Source: Brachionus plicatilis
Lineage: Eukaryota; Rotifera; Eurotatoria; Ploima; Brachionidae
Assembly: GCA_010279815.1 (NCBI GenBank)
Contig: QEOQ01000274.1
Span: forward strand, 30,813-94,812
DNA: 64,000 nucleotides
Direction: 5' to 3'
Shown: one piece after another, positions 22,545 to 33,611 of the stretch
Layout: every line of letters begins with the position of its first letter
Position numbering within the stretch: position 1 is the stretch's first letter
The notes under the pieces: generated by a model
What the model was told of the DNA's origin: nothing
Databases searched by the model: none
Seen by the model: the letters and a program-made list of their open reading frames with translations, nothing else
Program-made: the position numbers and the translations under genes

Positions 22545-23472
22545 GAATCAAATTTCTTTATTATTCAATCGATCTTCTAACTAAATAATAAATATGATTT
22601 TTTTTCAATTAAAATTTTTTAAATTATTTTTTATAAATAATCATCTGAGGGTTTTTAAGAAATTTAGCATAAAAAAACACAAAAAAGTTTTCAAAATTTT
22701 TTTTTTTTTTGCTTTTTTATGAACTGAAAAATTCGTACTGAGAATACAATAAGGTGCAACAAAAGATGCTGTATATATTGTAAATCTACTAATCGGCTGA
22801 TAAATTTCTGCAAAATGAACTTAGCTTATAAATCTAGAATTGAATTTTTGTTAAATTTTTAGAATTTTTGCAGCAATATTTATTGAAATTTGCTACACAC
22901 CTAATAATTTGTTTTGAAAAATAATCCAAAAGATACCTTAAAAATTAATTTTTAAGGTTGAAGAACTGAAGACCAAAACGCAAACCTTAACTACTAAAGC
23001 AATTTAAGAGTAAAACATTTGAGCCTGATTAGCTTTCAACAATTCAAAATTGGTTGAAACTAAATCAATTGTTTCCAATATGCTTAAGGTAAACGATTTG
23101 ATTTTGACAACTCCATACATAAAAGACCATTGATTTTGTAGTATTATTAATAATCTTCCATTTTAGTTTTTTAAATGCTCTTTATAAACTAAAAGGTTAT
23201 TGAAGTTAATTACACTGAACTGATTTATTGATTTTTTTTCTCTAAAGATTAAAATAAACGATTCAGTTCAATTTTTCTTCATACCAGCAAAAATTTAATT
23301 AAAAAATTAAATTTTTTATACCTCAATTTTTTTAATAAAGAAAACTGTACAGACACAAATGAATTCAATGATTGATTATTAGATATGAAAAAGTAACTGA
23401 TAATTTTTTTTATTTAAATAAAATTTTTAAAAGTATCAATCTTTTGTTTTTTTCGATTCTTATTCAAGATTT
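22545..23472. other. Intergenic DNA between convergent genes
   Basis: AT-rich sequence separating the 3' ends of PPIL6 (+) and NDUFB5 (-). I see no gene or clear repeat. Confidence 0.6.
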
Positions 23473-24280
23473 TTATTTGGTATACTTTGAATCATATCCC
23501 AAACTACCATATTTTTCATGGAACTCTTTTTTCATTTCTAATGTTTCCTTAGGTACTGGGACATAGTACCATGCTTTATAATCTTGATTTTCTTTCATCA
23601 TTGTTTTTACTTTATTCTCCAGATTTCTAAAGTTAAGGACTTGAAGCTTTAAAAAAATTTATTAAATAGTTTTAAGTACCAACCTCATCTTTTGTTTGCA
23701 GCCTTCGACATAAATATAATGCAGATTTCGCTCATAAGCTCTTTCGGGAATTTCATAAACGTATCGTGCTAGAAACCTTTTGATCGGGTTCTAGACATTG
23801 TTATAAAGTATTAAAGAAAAATTTTAAACATTAAACATAGTTTTTTACTTTATGATATTCCCAATATCTTGGTTCATATCCTTCAGGTATATCATTTAGC
23901 ACAGCCGGTCCTTGAAAATAAATCAAAAATGTACCTTAATAATAAAATAAAGAAAAAATTACCAACAAAAAAGTTCTGATATGTAATAAAAAGAAGAAAT
24001 GGTAGCCCGGCTAAGCAAAAATGAAAATGCTAAATAATTGTAACAAAATAATGAGATAAAAATTTCTTAAATATTGAATAAATACTAGTATGTCAAAATA
24101 TTTTTTGGTATAAAACTTTCCGGGTCTAATAAACATTGTTCTGCCATGACTTCCTCTCAATTGGGTATAAAAATTGGTACTCGAATTAATTCCTTTTAAT
24201 ATGTTTGTTTTGTGGCTAAGGTGCATTGTTGACCGGCCAACCATTGGCACCAAATTTAATAATTTGCTTTGGGCAATCAT
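23473..24280 (-). CDS. NDUFB5: NADH dehydrogenase (complex I) subunit NDUFB5/SGDH
   Basis: An accessory inner-membrane subunit of mitochondrial respiratory complex I. Five reverse-strand exons join in phase: 24280-24086, 24029-23963, 23910-23849, 23790-23684 and 23626-23473, giving 194 residues. The N-terminal part looks like a mitochondrial presequence, followed by HGRTMFIRPGKFYTKKYFDIL. Exon 2 supplies the membrane segment (AGLPFLLFITYQNFFVG). Exon 3 carries DIPEGYEPRYWEYHK, the family's signature. Exon 4 carries NPIKRFLARYVYEIPERAYE, and exon 5 ends with KAWYYVPVPKETL. Length and order match animal NDUFB5. It is convergent with PPIL6. Confidence 0.9.
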
Positions 24281-24657
24281 CAGAAAAATAACAACTTTTT
24301 TCTTTTATTTGATTATCAAAAAGGCAACGCTTAGTTTTGTTAATTTAAATCAAGTATATTTGTAAATGCTAAATTAAAAATAATTGAAATTGCAAAATTA
24401 TCTTTACTTTTTTATTAAAAAAACAAATTTTTTTTTTATAATAATTTCAAATATTAAATTCTATCTCTTTCAGAAGACAAATAAGAATGTTAAAACTGAA
24501 TTAAGTATCAATAAAGCCTAATTTTTAAGAAAAATAATTTATTCATGCAAAGACTTTTTTACTTCAATTGAATTGGAAATAAAAAGAGCGATTTTCTTGA
24601 CAGTAAATTTTTTAAGCTAATCGTGATACACAATAGTTCTGTACTAAAATTTGCATA

Positions 24658-24965
24658 TTAATTAACTTGTTTTAATTCAATTCCTTCTTTTACTAAAAAA
24701 GCCAATCCTCCACAATGTTTATTCCTAACTAGTGATATGTAATTTTTAAAATTTAAATAAAAATCTAAATCATTTGGATTAATTTTAATTTCATTTAGGA
24801 TAACTTTGTCAAGACATTTTAGGGCCAAAAACTTTTCAAAAAAGATGAATTACGGCTTAAACTACTGGTGGGTATTTTTTGGCTATTTGACCGAGAGGTG
24901 TCATTGCCATATTTATTCATGACTTTCCAGTCAGAAGCAACTTCATTTTTTTTCCCATTTTATCA
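24658..24965 (-). pseudogene. LINE endonuclease-region relic
   Basis: On the reverse strand, 24819-24658 reads KVILNEIKINPNDLDFYLNF, then LVRNKHCGGLAFLVKEGIELKQVN. This resembles the start of the APE-type endonuclease of non-LTR retrotransposons. Just upstream, 24965-24845 reads NEVASDWKVMNKYGNDTSRS in another frame. A similar peptide is encoded near 32300 on the plus strand, so both probably come from the same LINE family. Frameshifts and the missing remainder show it is dead. Confidence 0.6.
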
Positions 24966-26523
24966 ATTTTACGTAATTTTACGTAATATTACACAGGTTT
25001 AAGTAAGTTTGGCCGAAAACGCTTACGGCCAAAAAAAATTGGATTTTAGGGGAAAAAGTGGAAAATAAATAAAAATATTTGAATTTTATAAAAAAATTTT
25101 TGAATAAAAAAACATTACACTTTATAACATTTTTTACATCATATTACGTAAAATTACACAATTTAATGTAATAATATGCAATTTTTTGTCATATTTTCTA
25201 AAATTATGTAAATATTGGTAAAGTTCTTTTTTTCTTTTGCCAAAAGATGATTTAAAAAAAAAAAAACACAATTTAAATAAAAAAAATTTACAAAATCGTT
25301 TAAAAAAGTAGAACATTGAAGGCAACTTGAAGTTCATGATCATGATCAAATGATCAAAACTTAATTCATTATAATGTTAATAAAAATGATGAAATTAGCT
25401 TTTATTAATTTTTTTTTATACTAAACATAAGATGTTTACTATTTTAATTTAAAAAAGAACTTTTTTTTAATCGATTTTTAATTGATTCTTATAAAATCTT
25501 TATTTTGAAAATCAAAAAGACAATTTTAAAATCCAATTGTGATTTAAAATAATATTTAAATATTAATTGAAATATATTATGGCAAAAAAAAGTTAATTTT
25601 TGAATTGCAAAATTTCAAAATATTGATTAAGATTTTATTTTTACTTCAGATAAAAATTCATATAATTTTCTATTTAATTAAAGATTAAACAATTTATGTT
25701 TAATAAAGTTTAGTCATTTATTATTAAATAATTGATTAATAACACCTTTTTATTAAACTAAAAAATTAAAAATTTTGATTTGAAATTTACATCTGATTAT
25801 GAATTTCAATTTGCCAACATTGAAATATTTAAGTTTAATTTTTTGAATTTTTCTACAAAATCTGTGAATATCAAAATAATATTATTGAATATTGAATGCT
25901 TGAATGTTGCAAACTTCAAATTTGATTTCTTTATCACAAATCTTTTTATCAGTGTTGAATAAAAAAATCCAAATGATTTTTCACCATTTGCTGTTTATGA
26001 TGATGGTTCAATCAGATTCTCACTAATCTTTAAATTATATTTCAAATTTCTTGAATCATTTTTCTTCAATTCAAACCTTAAATTATCAGCTGAACAATTA
26101 AAAAAAGAGAATTTTATAAAATTCTTTCTAATTGAGTTTTTGTTTGACTTTTTTTTAATAAATTAAATGTTATATTTTTGTACAGTGAATTAAATATTAA
26201 TGTTTAATGAATAAGAGTTATTTTAAAGTAAAAAATATAATTTTTTTAAGAATTTATTTATAACATACAAAAAAATATTAACAATAAAATTTAAAAAAAA
26301 AAAACTTTTTCGGAAATTTTGGCCAATTTCAATTTTTGCTAAAATCAGCCAAAAATTACTTTTCAAAAAATTATCTTACGCATTTGTAAAGCCACATTCT
26401 GAATATACAACATGACAAGAAAGATAATAAAACGCCTAAGAGTTTGCAAAGGTGTCTAGTAAAACAATTCAGAATAAAAGAAAAACTCAACTAGCATTTT
26501 ATTTTTATTATTATTTATAAAAT
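24966..26523. other. AT-rich DNA downstream of the EGF/lectin gene
   Basis: Mostly very AT-rich sequence including GTAATTTTACGTAAT-like motifs near 24970-25200. The only protein-like patch is at 25780-26165, listed separately. Confidence 0.5.
25780..26165 (+). pseudogene. Two in-frame open stretches separated by one stop; unrecognised
   Basis: From 25780 a frame stays open to TAA at 25960. It then continues in the same frame as KNPNDFSPFAVYDDGSIRFS and on to a stop near 26165. That is about 127 codons with a single internal stop in DNA where stops should be frequent. No family is recognised and the sequence is phenylalanine- and asparagine-rich. It may be a decayed gene or transposon piece, or chance. 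Confidence 0.25.
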
Positions 26524-29500
26524 TCAGAATGAAGAATTTTTTTTATAACTAAATTCAAAATTTAAAATAGAATCGTGAATTTTCGAATTTTTTTTGATAC
26601 AAAATACTTTTAAATTATTAAATGATACTAACAATAGAAAAAACAGAAAATTTGATAAAATAATTAAATTTAAAAATTGATCATTTTCTTTGAGGCAGCT
26701 GCTTAAGATCATATTTGAATTTGTGAATAAACTGCATTTGATTTTATTTTTTCCATCAGAACAATTTTCCACAATCTGAGAGCTAATATAAAGTGTGTAC
26801 TTTTTATGTTTTATCCAAGTTTTAAGAGATGAAGTGTCATCAGTTGTTTCAATAATTGAATATAGATCATAGAATCCTTGCTTTAAAAAACTACCATGAA
26901 TCTTTTTGGAATTTGAGCATGAGTCATAAAATTTTAGAGAAAAATTTAAAGAAATTGTATGCCCAATGTAGCAAAAAACAAACAATGAAACATATTCATT
27001 TTTTAATATTTTAGAAAGCAAAGTGGTTTCATTTAAATCACTTGAATTCAGTAAGACAAAAACTATGTTTTTAATAAAAAATGATTTAACTGTATTTTGT
27101 ATTGTAAAAGTTGCTTGTTCAACTTCAAGAGATTTCAATTTAACAATTTGTTGAAAATTTTTTGTTGTATCTATTTCACACAATGAATCATATCCGAATG
27201 TAGAAGTTTGTGAACAATGATTGAATTCCTTTTGAATAAAGTTACAGTATTGAAATTTTGATTTTTCATCTACAAAACATGATAGACTAATTTCTGTTAT
27301 GTTATTTGAATTTCTACTATAAATACTAAAAATACTATTTTCACACTTGAGCGTTTTATGGTCACACACATCATCTTGACTTTCTTCTACTGTTTTTGTT
27401 GAATCTACTAATTCTGTAGTGTTCATATTTGTCTCTTTAGATTCATCCAAACACTCACCATTTTCTTTATTACATTTCATACAAGACTGGGTGCATTTAT
27501 ATTCACAGTTTTTTCCATAAAAACCGTCCATACAATTTTCACAATATTTGCCAAAACTCTTCTCATTGCATACACAACTTCCATCGAAACTATCACATTT
27601 ATTATTGGGACAAAAACTACAATCAAATGAACACGATGGTCCCCATTTGTTATCAGCGCATTCTTCATTGCAATAAAAGCCTACTAAACCAGAAATACAC
27701 GAACAGCCTACTGGGTCATTATTACAAATAAGGTAGCCAATGCAGTCTTTGTTTGGACACTCAAATTCACAATTAAATCCAAAGTTTCCTCTTTTACAAA
27801 CTTTTTCACAACGATTGCCTCCAAATCCGGCAAAACAAATGCATCTGTTGCCAAAAAAGTATCCACTTTTTGAGCAGTTTTCTTGCGGATTGCTCTCTGC
27901 AAATATGACTCTGGTTAATTTTTTAAAAAAATTTAAATTCATATCTTCAGTTTTTGGATAGAAGATCAAATTTTTGCCCAGTGTGGAATTGCTCGAACTA
28001 AAAGAGATGTCATGATCACATGGTTTAAAAGTATTCAAATTATATAAGTACCAAAAGCAACTTAAATTTTTTAAATGAGTAAAATTTCTTACTTGATGAA
28101 ATTTTATTTTTGATGTTTCGTTTGAAAATACTCTTAATAGTGGAGGGTTTTTAAGCAAAAAATACTCATAATCAATGTTTACTATGTTGATTGGAAATTT
28201 TATTCCATTATTGTCTATTTCAAAGTAATTGTTTACAAATATCAATTTTTTGTATGACAAATTTAGTGACAATTGAGTCTCGTAAAAATTGTTTGAGATC
28301 AATTGAGTTTGTTGACTAAAATCCACTCTATAAAAATCATCAAAAGTAGGTACAAGATACTTGAGTCGAACGTTGCCAATATTTTGATCGCTAAATATTT
28401 TCAAAGAGACTGAATTTAATTTATTTTTTTTTACAAAATAAATGGCTTTCAAAAGAACTAACGCATTGAAAGATTTTCTAGAGCTTTGTTCATGCTTGAC
28501 TGGAGCTGGATCGGCAAAATAGAAGTGATCAAATTCTGCATAATAATCTTGGTTGAACAGAGGCCATTTTAAACTTTCAATTCCATTATTACTCAAACGA
28601 ATTCTATTTTGGGATTTTTTACTTGGTGAAAAATAAATCATACCATTTGTTTTGTTTGAATGATACGCCGATTTGCATATGCTGCTCAAAAGGCTGTATT
28701 TAAATGGGCCAATCTGCCAAACAGTCACTTGATATGGGTCAGAATTAAAGCTGCAATTTTCAGGACATTTATATTTACAAAATGAGCTGTCATAAAATTT
28801 GGTGCAATCATCAATCAAATTTTGAATTTTTTTTGCTGAATCATAACAATTCAATTGCAGAATATTTTCAATGTTTGTATAGTTTTCAAGATAAATTTTT
28901 TTTTTTGTTCCCGAAAAATTCCAAAATTTACTCCAAAACCAATTATTTTGAATCGAAATTTGTTTGGTTTTTTTTGACTCTAAATTTGAACAAGCATGAG
29001 TTAAGCTTAAAAAACTTGTAGTCAGACCACTTGGCGATTTGTCATCGGCACAAAAAATGTGCAAAATGTCAAAAAAATCTAATATTCCACTTGTGTCAAT
29101 GGCTGGAGAATAATTTTTGGGCTTCATGGCGCTAAAATGCAAACATTTGTCTAAAAATGGCAGACTAATCTTGGCCTCAAAATTTAAATGGTCCTTAAAG
29201 CAGCTCATATTTTGGCTTCCTACTAATCTTGTTGTCAAGTTGCTTGCTTGGGTTTCTTTTCTGCGCACTAACAAAAACATATTTTGGCTAAAATTTCTAA
29301 TCAATTGTTTCACAAAGGCCAGGTCCATTTTGTCGAGACTATAGAAAATTTGTGAAATATTCAGTTTATGTATTCTAAAGCCAGTTTGATTTTGGAAAGA
29401 GTAGTGCAAAAAATAGAGCAAAAATCCGTTCTCTAAGGAAAATTCAAAATCGAATTTTTCAATTTTTTTCAAATCCTTTGCACAAGTGAACTCACGATTT

Positions 29501-30426
29501 TGGGGATAATTCATTATTTTACAAGAAGTCCAAAAGTTTAAAAATTTCGTCTCATTTTCAAAGCTATAGTCATGATACAAATCGAGATACAAATCGTATG
29601 AATTGAGCATTGATGTGTAGCCCTTGGCTTCAAAAGTAAACACCTCAGAGTCAAACTGAGAACAAATCTTGTTAGCCGTGGTAAAGTTCACCTTTAGATT
29701 CAAATTGTACATGCAACACTTTTGAGAATTGCTGATCAAGTGCTTGTCGTTTTGATTTATGATCTGGAATAGCTTGTCACATTCAATCCACTTTCCGCCA
29801 GGAGTCGATTCAATATAGCTCGAACACCTGTCAAAAATGCTATTTACTTCATTTGGATTTTTGATGCATATGAATGTGAAATTTTTGTCACAATTTCCGT
29901 ATTTAAAAGAAAATTTTTCGTTCAAATTTTTTGTCTGATGAACAAACAGGCACTTTTCTGGCAAGCTGTCTAAATGTGAGTCAGAGTGTTTGAGAAAATT
30001 TGGATTCTCAATTTTAAAGGGTTGATTTTTTATGTAGCCATGATTTTGATAAGAAAATACGTTGAATAAAATATTGATGAAATTCAGTTGGCCATTTTTG
30101 CCAAGGTACATCTTTTCAATTAGTTGTAAATAAATCTTGGAAGCGGTTGCGTCTTTGAATGGAGATTTCAAAGCGGTAAATTCAAAATTGTGTTTAAGTC
30201 TTGAATTGAGTGTATAGATGTGTAGAATTTTATCAAGCTGATCTTTGAGACAAGTTGGGAATTGTGAATTAGTTTCTGCTAAACAACTTTTAACATCAAT
30301 GAGTAAATTGATGTCGTAAAGTTTGTAGCACCATGTTTCATGATGAATTTCTTCGATTTCATTGCAAAATAGGCCCGCTTCTATTGAATACATTAGCAAA
30401 TGAGAAAATATTAGAGCAAAAATCAT
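26524..30426 (-). CDS. Large single-pass receptor-like protein with C-type-lectin-like and EGF-like regions
   Basis: One uninterrupted 1300-residue frame. It opens with a signal peptide (MIFALIFSHLLMYSIEAG). The first 200 residues resemble a diverged C-type lectin fold: HETWCYKLYD at the start and CDKNFTFICIK at the end. A second similar module follows, with CCMYNLNLKVNFTTANKIC and a WTSC segment. A long N-glycosylation-rich middle part comes next. At about residues 845-1000 lies a run of EGF/laminin-type cysteine repeats (CICFAGFGGNRCEKVC, CSCISGLVGFYCNEEC, CVCNEKSFGKYCENC). A hydrophobic segment near 1245-1265 (LIILSNFLFFLLLVSF) with a short basic tail suggests a type I membrane protein. 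I know no exact counterpart; it is probably a lineage-specific adhesion or scavenger-like receptor. The lack of introns is unusual here. Confidence 0.75.
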   Translation of the reverse strand: MIFALIFSHLLMYSIEAGLFCNEIEEIHHETWCYKLYDINLLIDVKSCLAETNSQFPTCLKDQLDKILHIYTLNSRLKHNFEFTALKSPFKDATASKIYLQLIEKMYLGKNGQLNFINILFNVFSYQNHGYIKNQPFKIENPNFLKHSDSHLDSLPEKCLFVHQTKNLNEKFSFKYGNCDKNFTFICIKNPNEVNSIFDRCSSYIESTPGGKWIECDKLFQIINQNDKHLISNSQKCCMYNLNLKVNFTTANKICSQFDSEVFTFEAKGYTSMLNSYDLYLDLYHDYSFENETKFLNFWTSCKIMNYPQNREFTCAKDLKKIEKFDFEFSLENGFLLYFLHYSFQNQTGFRIHKLNISQIFYSLDKMDLAFVKQLIRNFSQNMFLLVRRKETQASNLTTRLVGSQNMSCFKDHLNFEAKISLPFLDKCLHFSAMKPKNYSPAIDTSGILDFFDILHIFCADDKSPSGLTTSFLSLTHACSNLESKKTKQISIQNNWFWSKFWNFSGTKKKIYLENYTNIENILQLNCYDSAKKIQNLIDDCTKFYDSSFCKYKCPENCSFNSDPYQVTVWQIGPFKYSLLSSICKSAYHSNKTNGMIYFSPSKKSQNRIRLSNNGIESLKWPLFNQDYYAEFDHFYFADPAPVKHEQSSRKSFNALVLLKAIYFVKKNKLNSVSLKIFSDQNIGNVRLKYLVPTFDDFYRVDFSQQTQLISNNFYETQLSLNLSYKKLIFVNNYFEIDNNGIKFPINIVNIDYEYFLLKNPPLLRVFSNETSKIKFHQVRNFTHLKNLSCFWYLYNLNTFKPCDHDISFSSSNSTLGKNLIFYPKTEDMNLNFFKKLTRVIFAESNPQENCSKSGYFFGNRCICFAGFGGNRCEKVCKRGNFGFNCEFECPNKDCIGYLICNNDPVGCSCISGLVGFYCNEECADNKWGPSCSFDCSFCPNNKCDSFDGSCVCNEKSFGKYCENCMDGFYGKNCEYKCTQSCMKCNKENGECLDESKETNMNTTELVDSTKTVEESQDDVCDHKTLKCENSIFSIYSRNSNNITEISLSCFVDEKSKFQYCNFIQKEFNHCSQTSTFGYDSLCEIDTTKNFQQIVKLKSLEVEQATFTIQNTVKSFFIKNIVFVLLNSSDLNETTLLSKILKNEYVSLFVFCYIGHTISLNFSLKFYDSCSNSKKIHGSFLKQGFYDLYSIIETTDDTSSLKTWIKHKKYTLYISSQIVENCSDGKNKIKCSLFTNSNMILSSCLKENDQFLNLIILSNFLFFLLLVSFNNLKVFCIKKNSKIHDSILNFEFSYKKNSSF

Positions 30427-31500
30427 TGTCTATTTTTTTGGCGCATCAACAATTTCAACTTAGAAGAAAAAAGTTTCAATTTTTCCAAATTTTGATTAAA
30501 TTATAATTTTTCTAATAAAAAACAGCAAAAAAATTTCTAATATTTTTTATTTTGTTTAGCTGAAATTAAATTAAATAAAAAATGTCTTAAAAATCAAGTA
30601 GCTTGATTCTTTTTTTCTCGCTCATCAGATTTTGTTGTTGTTGTTGTTGTTGTTGCTATTGTTTAAAAAATTTAAGGAAACAAAAAAGTATAATTTACTC
30701 AAAAAAGTTGCATATGAAGCCGATAAATGACATGTGGATTTGGTGGGATTATGTTAAACAGCTGTCCAAAAACAATTTTTTTCAGCAATAATAAAGATAA
30801 GGCAACATTTTATGGGAGTTTAGATAAATTAACTTAAGAAATATTATATAAAATTATTTTACTTAAGCCTGCAATTGTTTGATTATTTAGATTTTTTTCT
30901 CTTTTTACCCCTCTTTCATGTAATCTAGACTATAAAATTTTTATAAAATTTTAAACGGAATAATTATTTATGAAACTTAATGTGTGTGATTTGTAAATCA
31001 GATTTTTTTTTTGTATAATTGTGTTTCCTTTTCAACTTGCCTATGAGGCTTAATTTGTTTTTTCAAATAAATAAATAACTGGTGAAAAAAATTAAAGGAT
31101 AAATCAATTAATTATTTAGTTGCTTTCAATTACGAATCAATCAAGAGAATTTATTTTTCTTTTTGATAGCACAAGCTATTTTTTACCATAACAATAAATT
31201 AATCATGGCTAGAAATGACAAAAAGAGTTCAGAAGAATTGAATTAAGAAGACAAAATCGTTCTCAAACTGATGCTAATGATGAAACGATCAGAAAGATTA
31301 AAGACATATTGAAGATAAGCGGTGCAAGTTGAAGAATCAAATTAAATAAACTATTAAAAAAATACTTGTAAATAAATTTAAATTATTAATTTTTTTTTCT
31401 TTTCTTACTCGTTTTTTTTACAGAAAGATACCGGCGAGTAGAAAATAAAAAATTTTTTAAATACTTTATGATCATCCTATAAGCTTTATTTTATATCAAT
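30427..31500. other. Intergenic DNA upstream of the EGF/lectin gene
   Basis: AT-rich; presumably contains that gene's promoter. It has a (TTG)n microsatellite at about 30632-30655. A LINE-tail-like CTATGAGGCTTAATTTG followed by AAATAAATAAATAA lies near 31042-31080. A short protein-like patch at 31250-31335 has no recognised family. Confidence 0.5.
30632..30655. repeat. (TTG)n microsatellite
   Basis: About eight perfect TTG triplets in a non-coding context, roughly 200 bases upstream of the receptor-like gene's start. Confidence 0.9.
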
Positions 31501-31712
31501 TAGTGTTGGGATCTGTACAAGCGGACACTTAACCTGCCAAAATTTTATGAAAACGTGACCGTGTCCGCATTAGCCGGTCAACTTTTTGGCGGGCGGTCAT
31601 TTTGCCGGTCAGCTTGACGGTCAAAATTTTGGACCGCCAAGCAGATCGGCCAAATGAATGCAAAAAACCGTCCGTGAAATGGCACGGTTTGATCTGACTG
31701 CATCCAACACTA
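31501..31712. mobile_element. GC-rich hAT-type MITE (TAGTGTTGG ends)
   Basis: The ends are TAGTGTTGG and CCAACACTA. They are flanked by ATATCAAT (31493-31500) and ACATCAAT (31713-31720), an 8-base target duplication with one mismatch. The 212-base interior is strikingly GC-rich for this window, full of CCGGTCA/GGCGG-type motifs, and non-coding. Size, ends and duplication fit a hAT non-autonomous element. Confidence 0.82.
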
Positions 31713-31784
31713 ACATCAATAGATAACCATAAGTGTCCTCTACAAGAAAATATTGTAATGGTCATGAAAAATTTTTTGACATAG

Positions 31785-32371
31785 TTGAAAAGATGTCTAG
31801 TTCAACTAGCAGGATATCACAGGCGATATAATTCCTCAAGCAATTCCATTCAGGATGTGATTCGTTTAAGAAATTATGCGAGAGGCCACGAAGAAGCAGA
31901 ATTTAAAACAGCTAATTATTTAGCCTCCAAACTAAGTGGAAAAAAAGCAGAATGTAGCCAAGAAATAATTGATTTGGATGAACTCCCTGTTGATAAACCT
32001 GCATTAAGTGATTTAAGGAATACCTTCCTGGTGATTAACAACTACGATTTTGAGTGAGATGATCATGATAAAACAGGAAAAAAACAAAAAAAATACGTAT
32101 CTTGTTGAAGAGAAAGCCACTAAACAGTCTCAATAAAGTATCACTGTTGAAAAAATTGCATCGATTATTAATTTTTGTGAGACTGCAGATAAACCGAATG
32201 CCTCTGCGTCAACCAAAAAAGGAAATTTTCAAAATGAATGAAAAGCTTCTTATTAACAAGGATAAGTTGAAAATCACCTTTAAAATGGGAATAAAATGAA
32301 GCTGCTTCTGACTGGAAAGTCATGAATAAAGATGGTCTTGACCCCTCTCGTGAGGCACAAAAAAAAATCAC
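31785..32371 (+). pseudogene. Decayed transposon-like ORF
   Basis: A 90-codon frame (31785-32057) reads SIQDVIRLRNYARGHEEAEF and SGKKAECSQEIIDLDELPVD. After a break, 32145-32245 reads VEKIASIINFCETADKPNAS in another frame, and 32295-32370 reads NEAASDWKVMNKDGLDPSRE. The last peptide also occurs upstream of the LINE endonuclease relic at 24845-24965. This suggests a LINE first ORF or linker. Several stops and frame changes make it non-functional. Confidence 0.45.
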
Positions 32372-33590
32372 TTACATTACATTACACTTAACTTACATTA
32401 AGAGCAAGTTTTGTACTAGTAACTAAAAATAATCCCAAAGTTAAGTTTTAGGGCATTAATAAGGATTACCAAAGTCATCACGCATTTTGATTAATTTTAT
32501 AAGTGCTCAACTTTGGGAAGGTATAATAGTAATATGGAAGGTGTTATGGGTTAACCAACAATATTTTTTTGTAGAGAACTTTCAGGGCTATCTATTGATA
32601 TATAATAAAGCTTAAAAGATTAACATCACTTGTTATTTTCTCCTCACCGGTATTCTATTATTTATCAATATATTTTTATTTTATCTTTTTGTGACTGTAA
32701 ATTATAATCAAAAAAAAAAAGACAAAGCAATCTATTTTATTTCTTTTTATTTAATTTGTTATTTTTTTTTGTATAAATTAATCAGTCAATCGGTTTAGAT
32801 GTGGCCAAATAACAAAATAAAATGCGAAAAAAAAAAAATAATTTTTTTCTCATGACAGTGAAATACATGGTTTGGACTTGATATGGATAACTTTATGATA
32901 ACTTACTAAGAATTATGAAATCATTGCTCGACATATGCTAGAATATAATTTTAAGATTATTCAATTGGTATAATTGCAACAAGTATCACTTTAATTATGC
33001 AATAAGTATAATTCTAGCAAAAAGAATGAATTAAAATAAAATTAGTGCAACTAATTTATGTAGTATGTTGAAAAAAAGCAAACTCTGACAAAATTGCAAA
33101 TATTTGAAATCTAATGCATACGCAATTGGCTTACTCCTCACAACACACACACACACACACACAAACATAAGCAACACACGTACAGAACATAAATTAAATG
33201 AATAAGCTTGCAACTTACATACTTTGAAAAGCATATTATTTTATCGAAGAGGAAAAAAGCCATTTTTCTAAATCATCATCGCTTAATTTGTCTGTTAAAA
33301 ATAAAGTTAGGAAATGAGCGATTTGTAAACATATTTGCCTTTGAACAAAAACATGTCTCATACAAAAACGCTCTACTAAATTCAAAAGACTATGAGTGAT
33401 TTTTAAAATGACATTGAGCTAAATGCTGCCACTGTCGTAGTCTTATTAATTGACGCTGCCATTCGATTTGGTCTTCAATAAGACAAATTTGAGAGAGTTT
33501 TTTTTGAAATTATCGTAAGCCAATCTTGTAGGCACTTTGTTGAAATATTTGCAATTTTAAAAATCCAAAATACTCAATTTTTGCACTTTT
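32372..33590. other. Intergenic DNA with CA microsatellite
   Basis: AT-rich. A (CA)n microsatellite of about ten units lies at 33143-33162. The 3' end of this stretch probably contains the 5' untranslated region or first intron of the Tc1-derived gene, because an acceptor-like TTTTTGTTTTTAG ends at 33600. Confidence 0.55.
33143..33162. repeat. (CA)n microsatellite
   Basis: About ten consecutive CA units in intergenic DNA. Confidence 0.9.
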
Positions 33591-33611
33591 TTGTTTTTAG
33601 ACACATATAAA

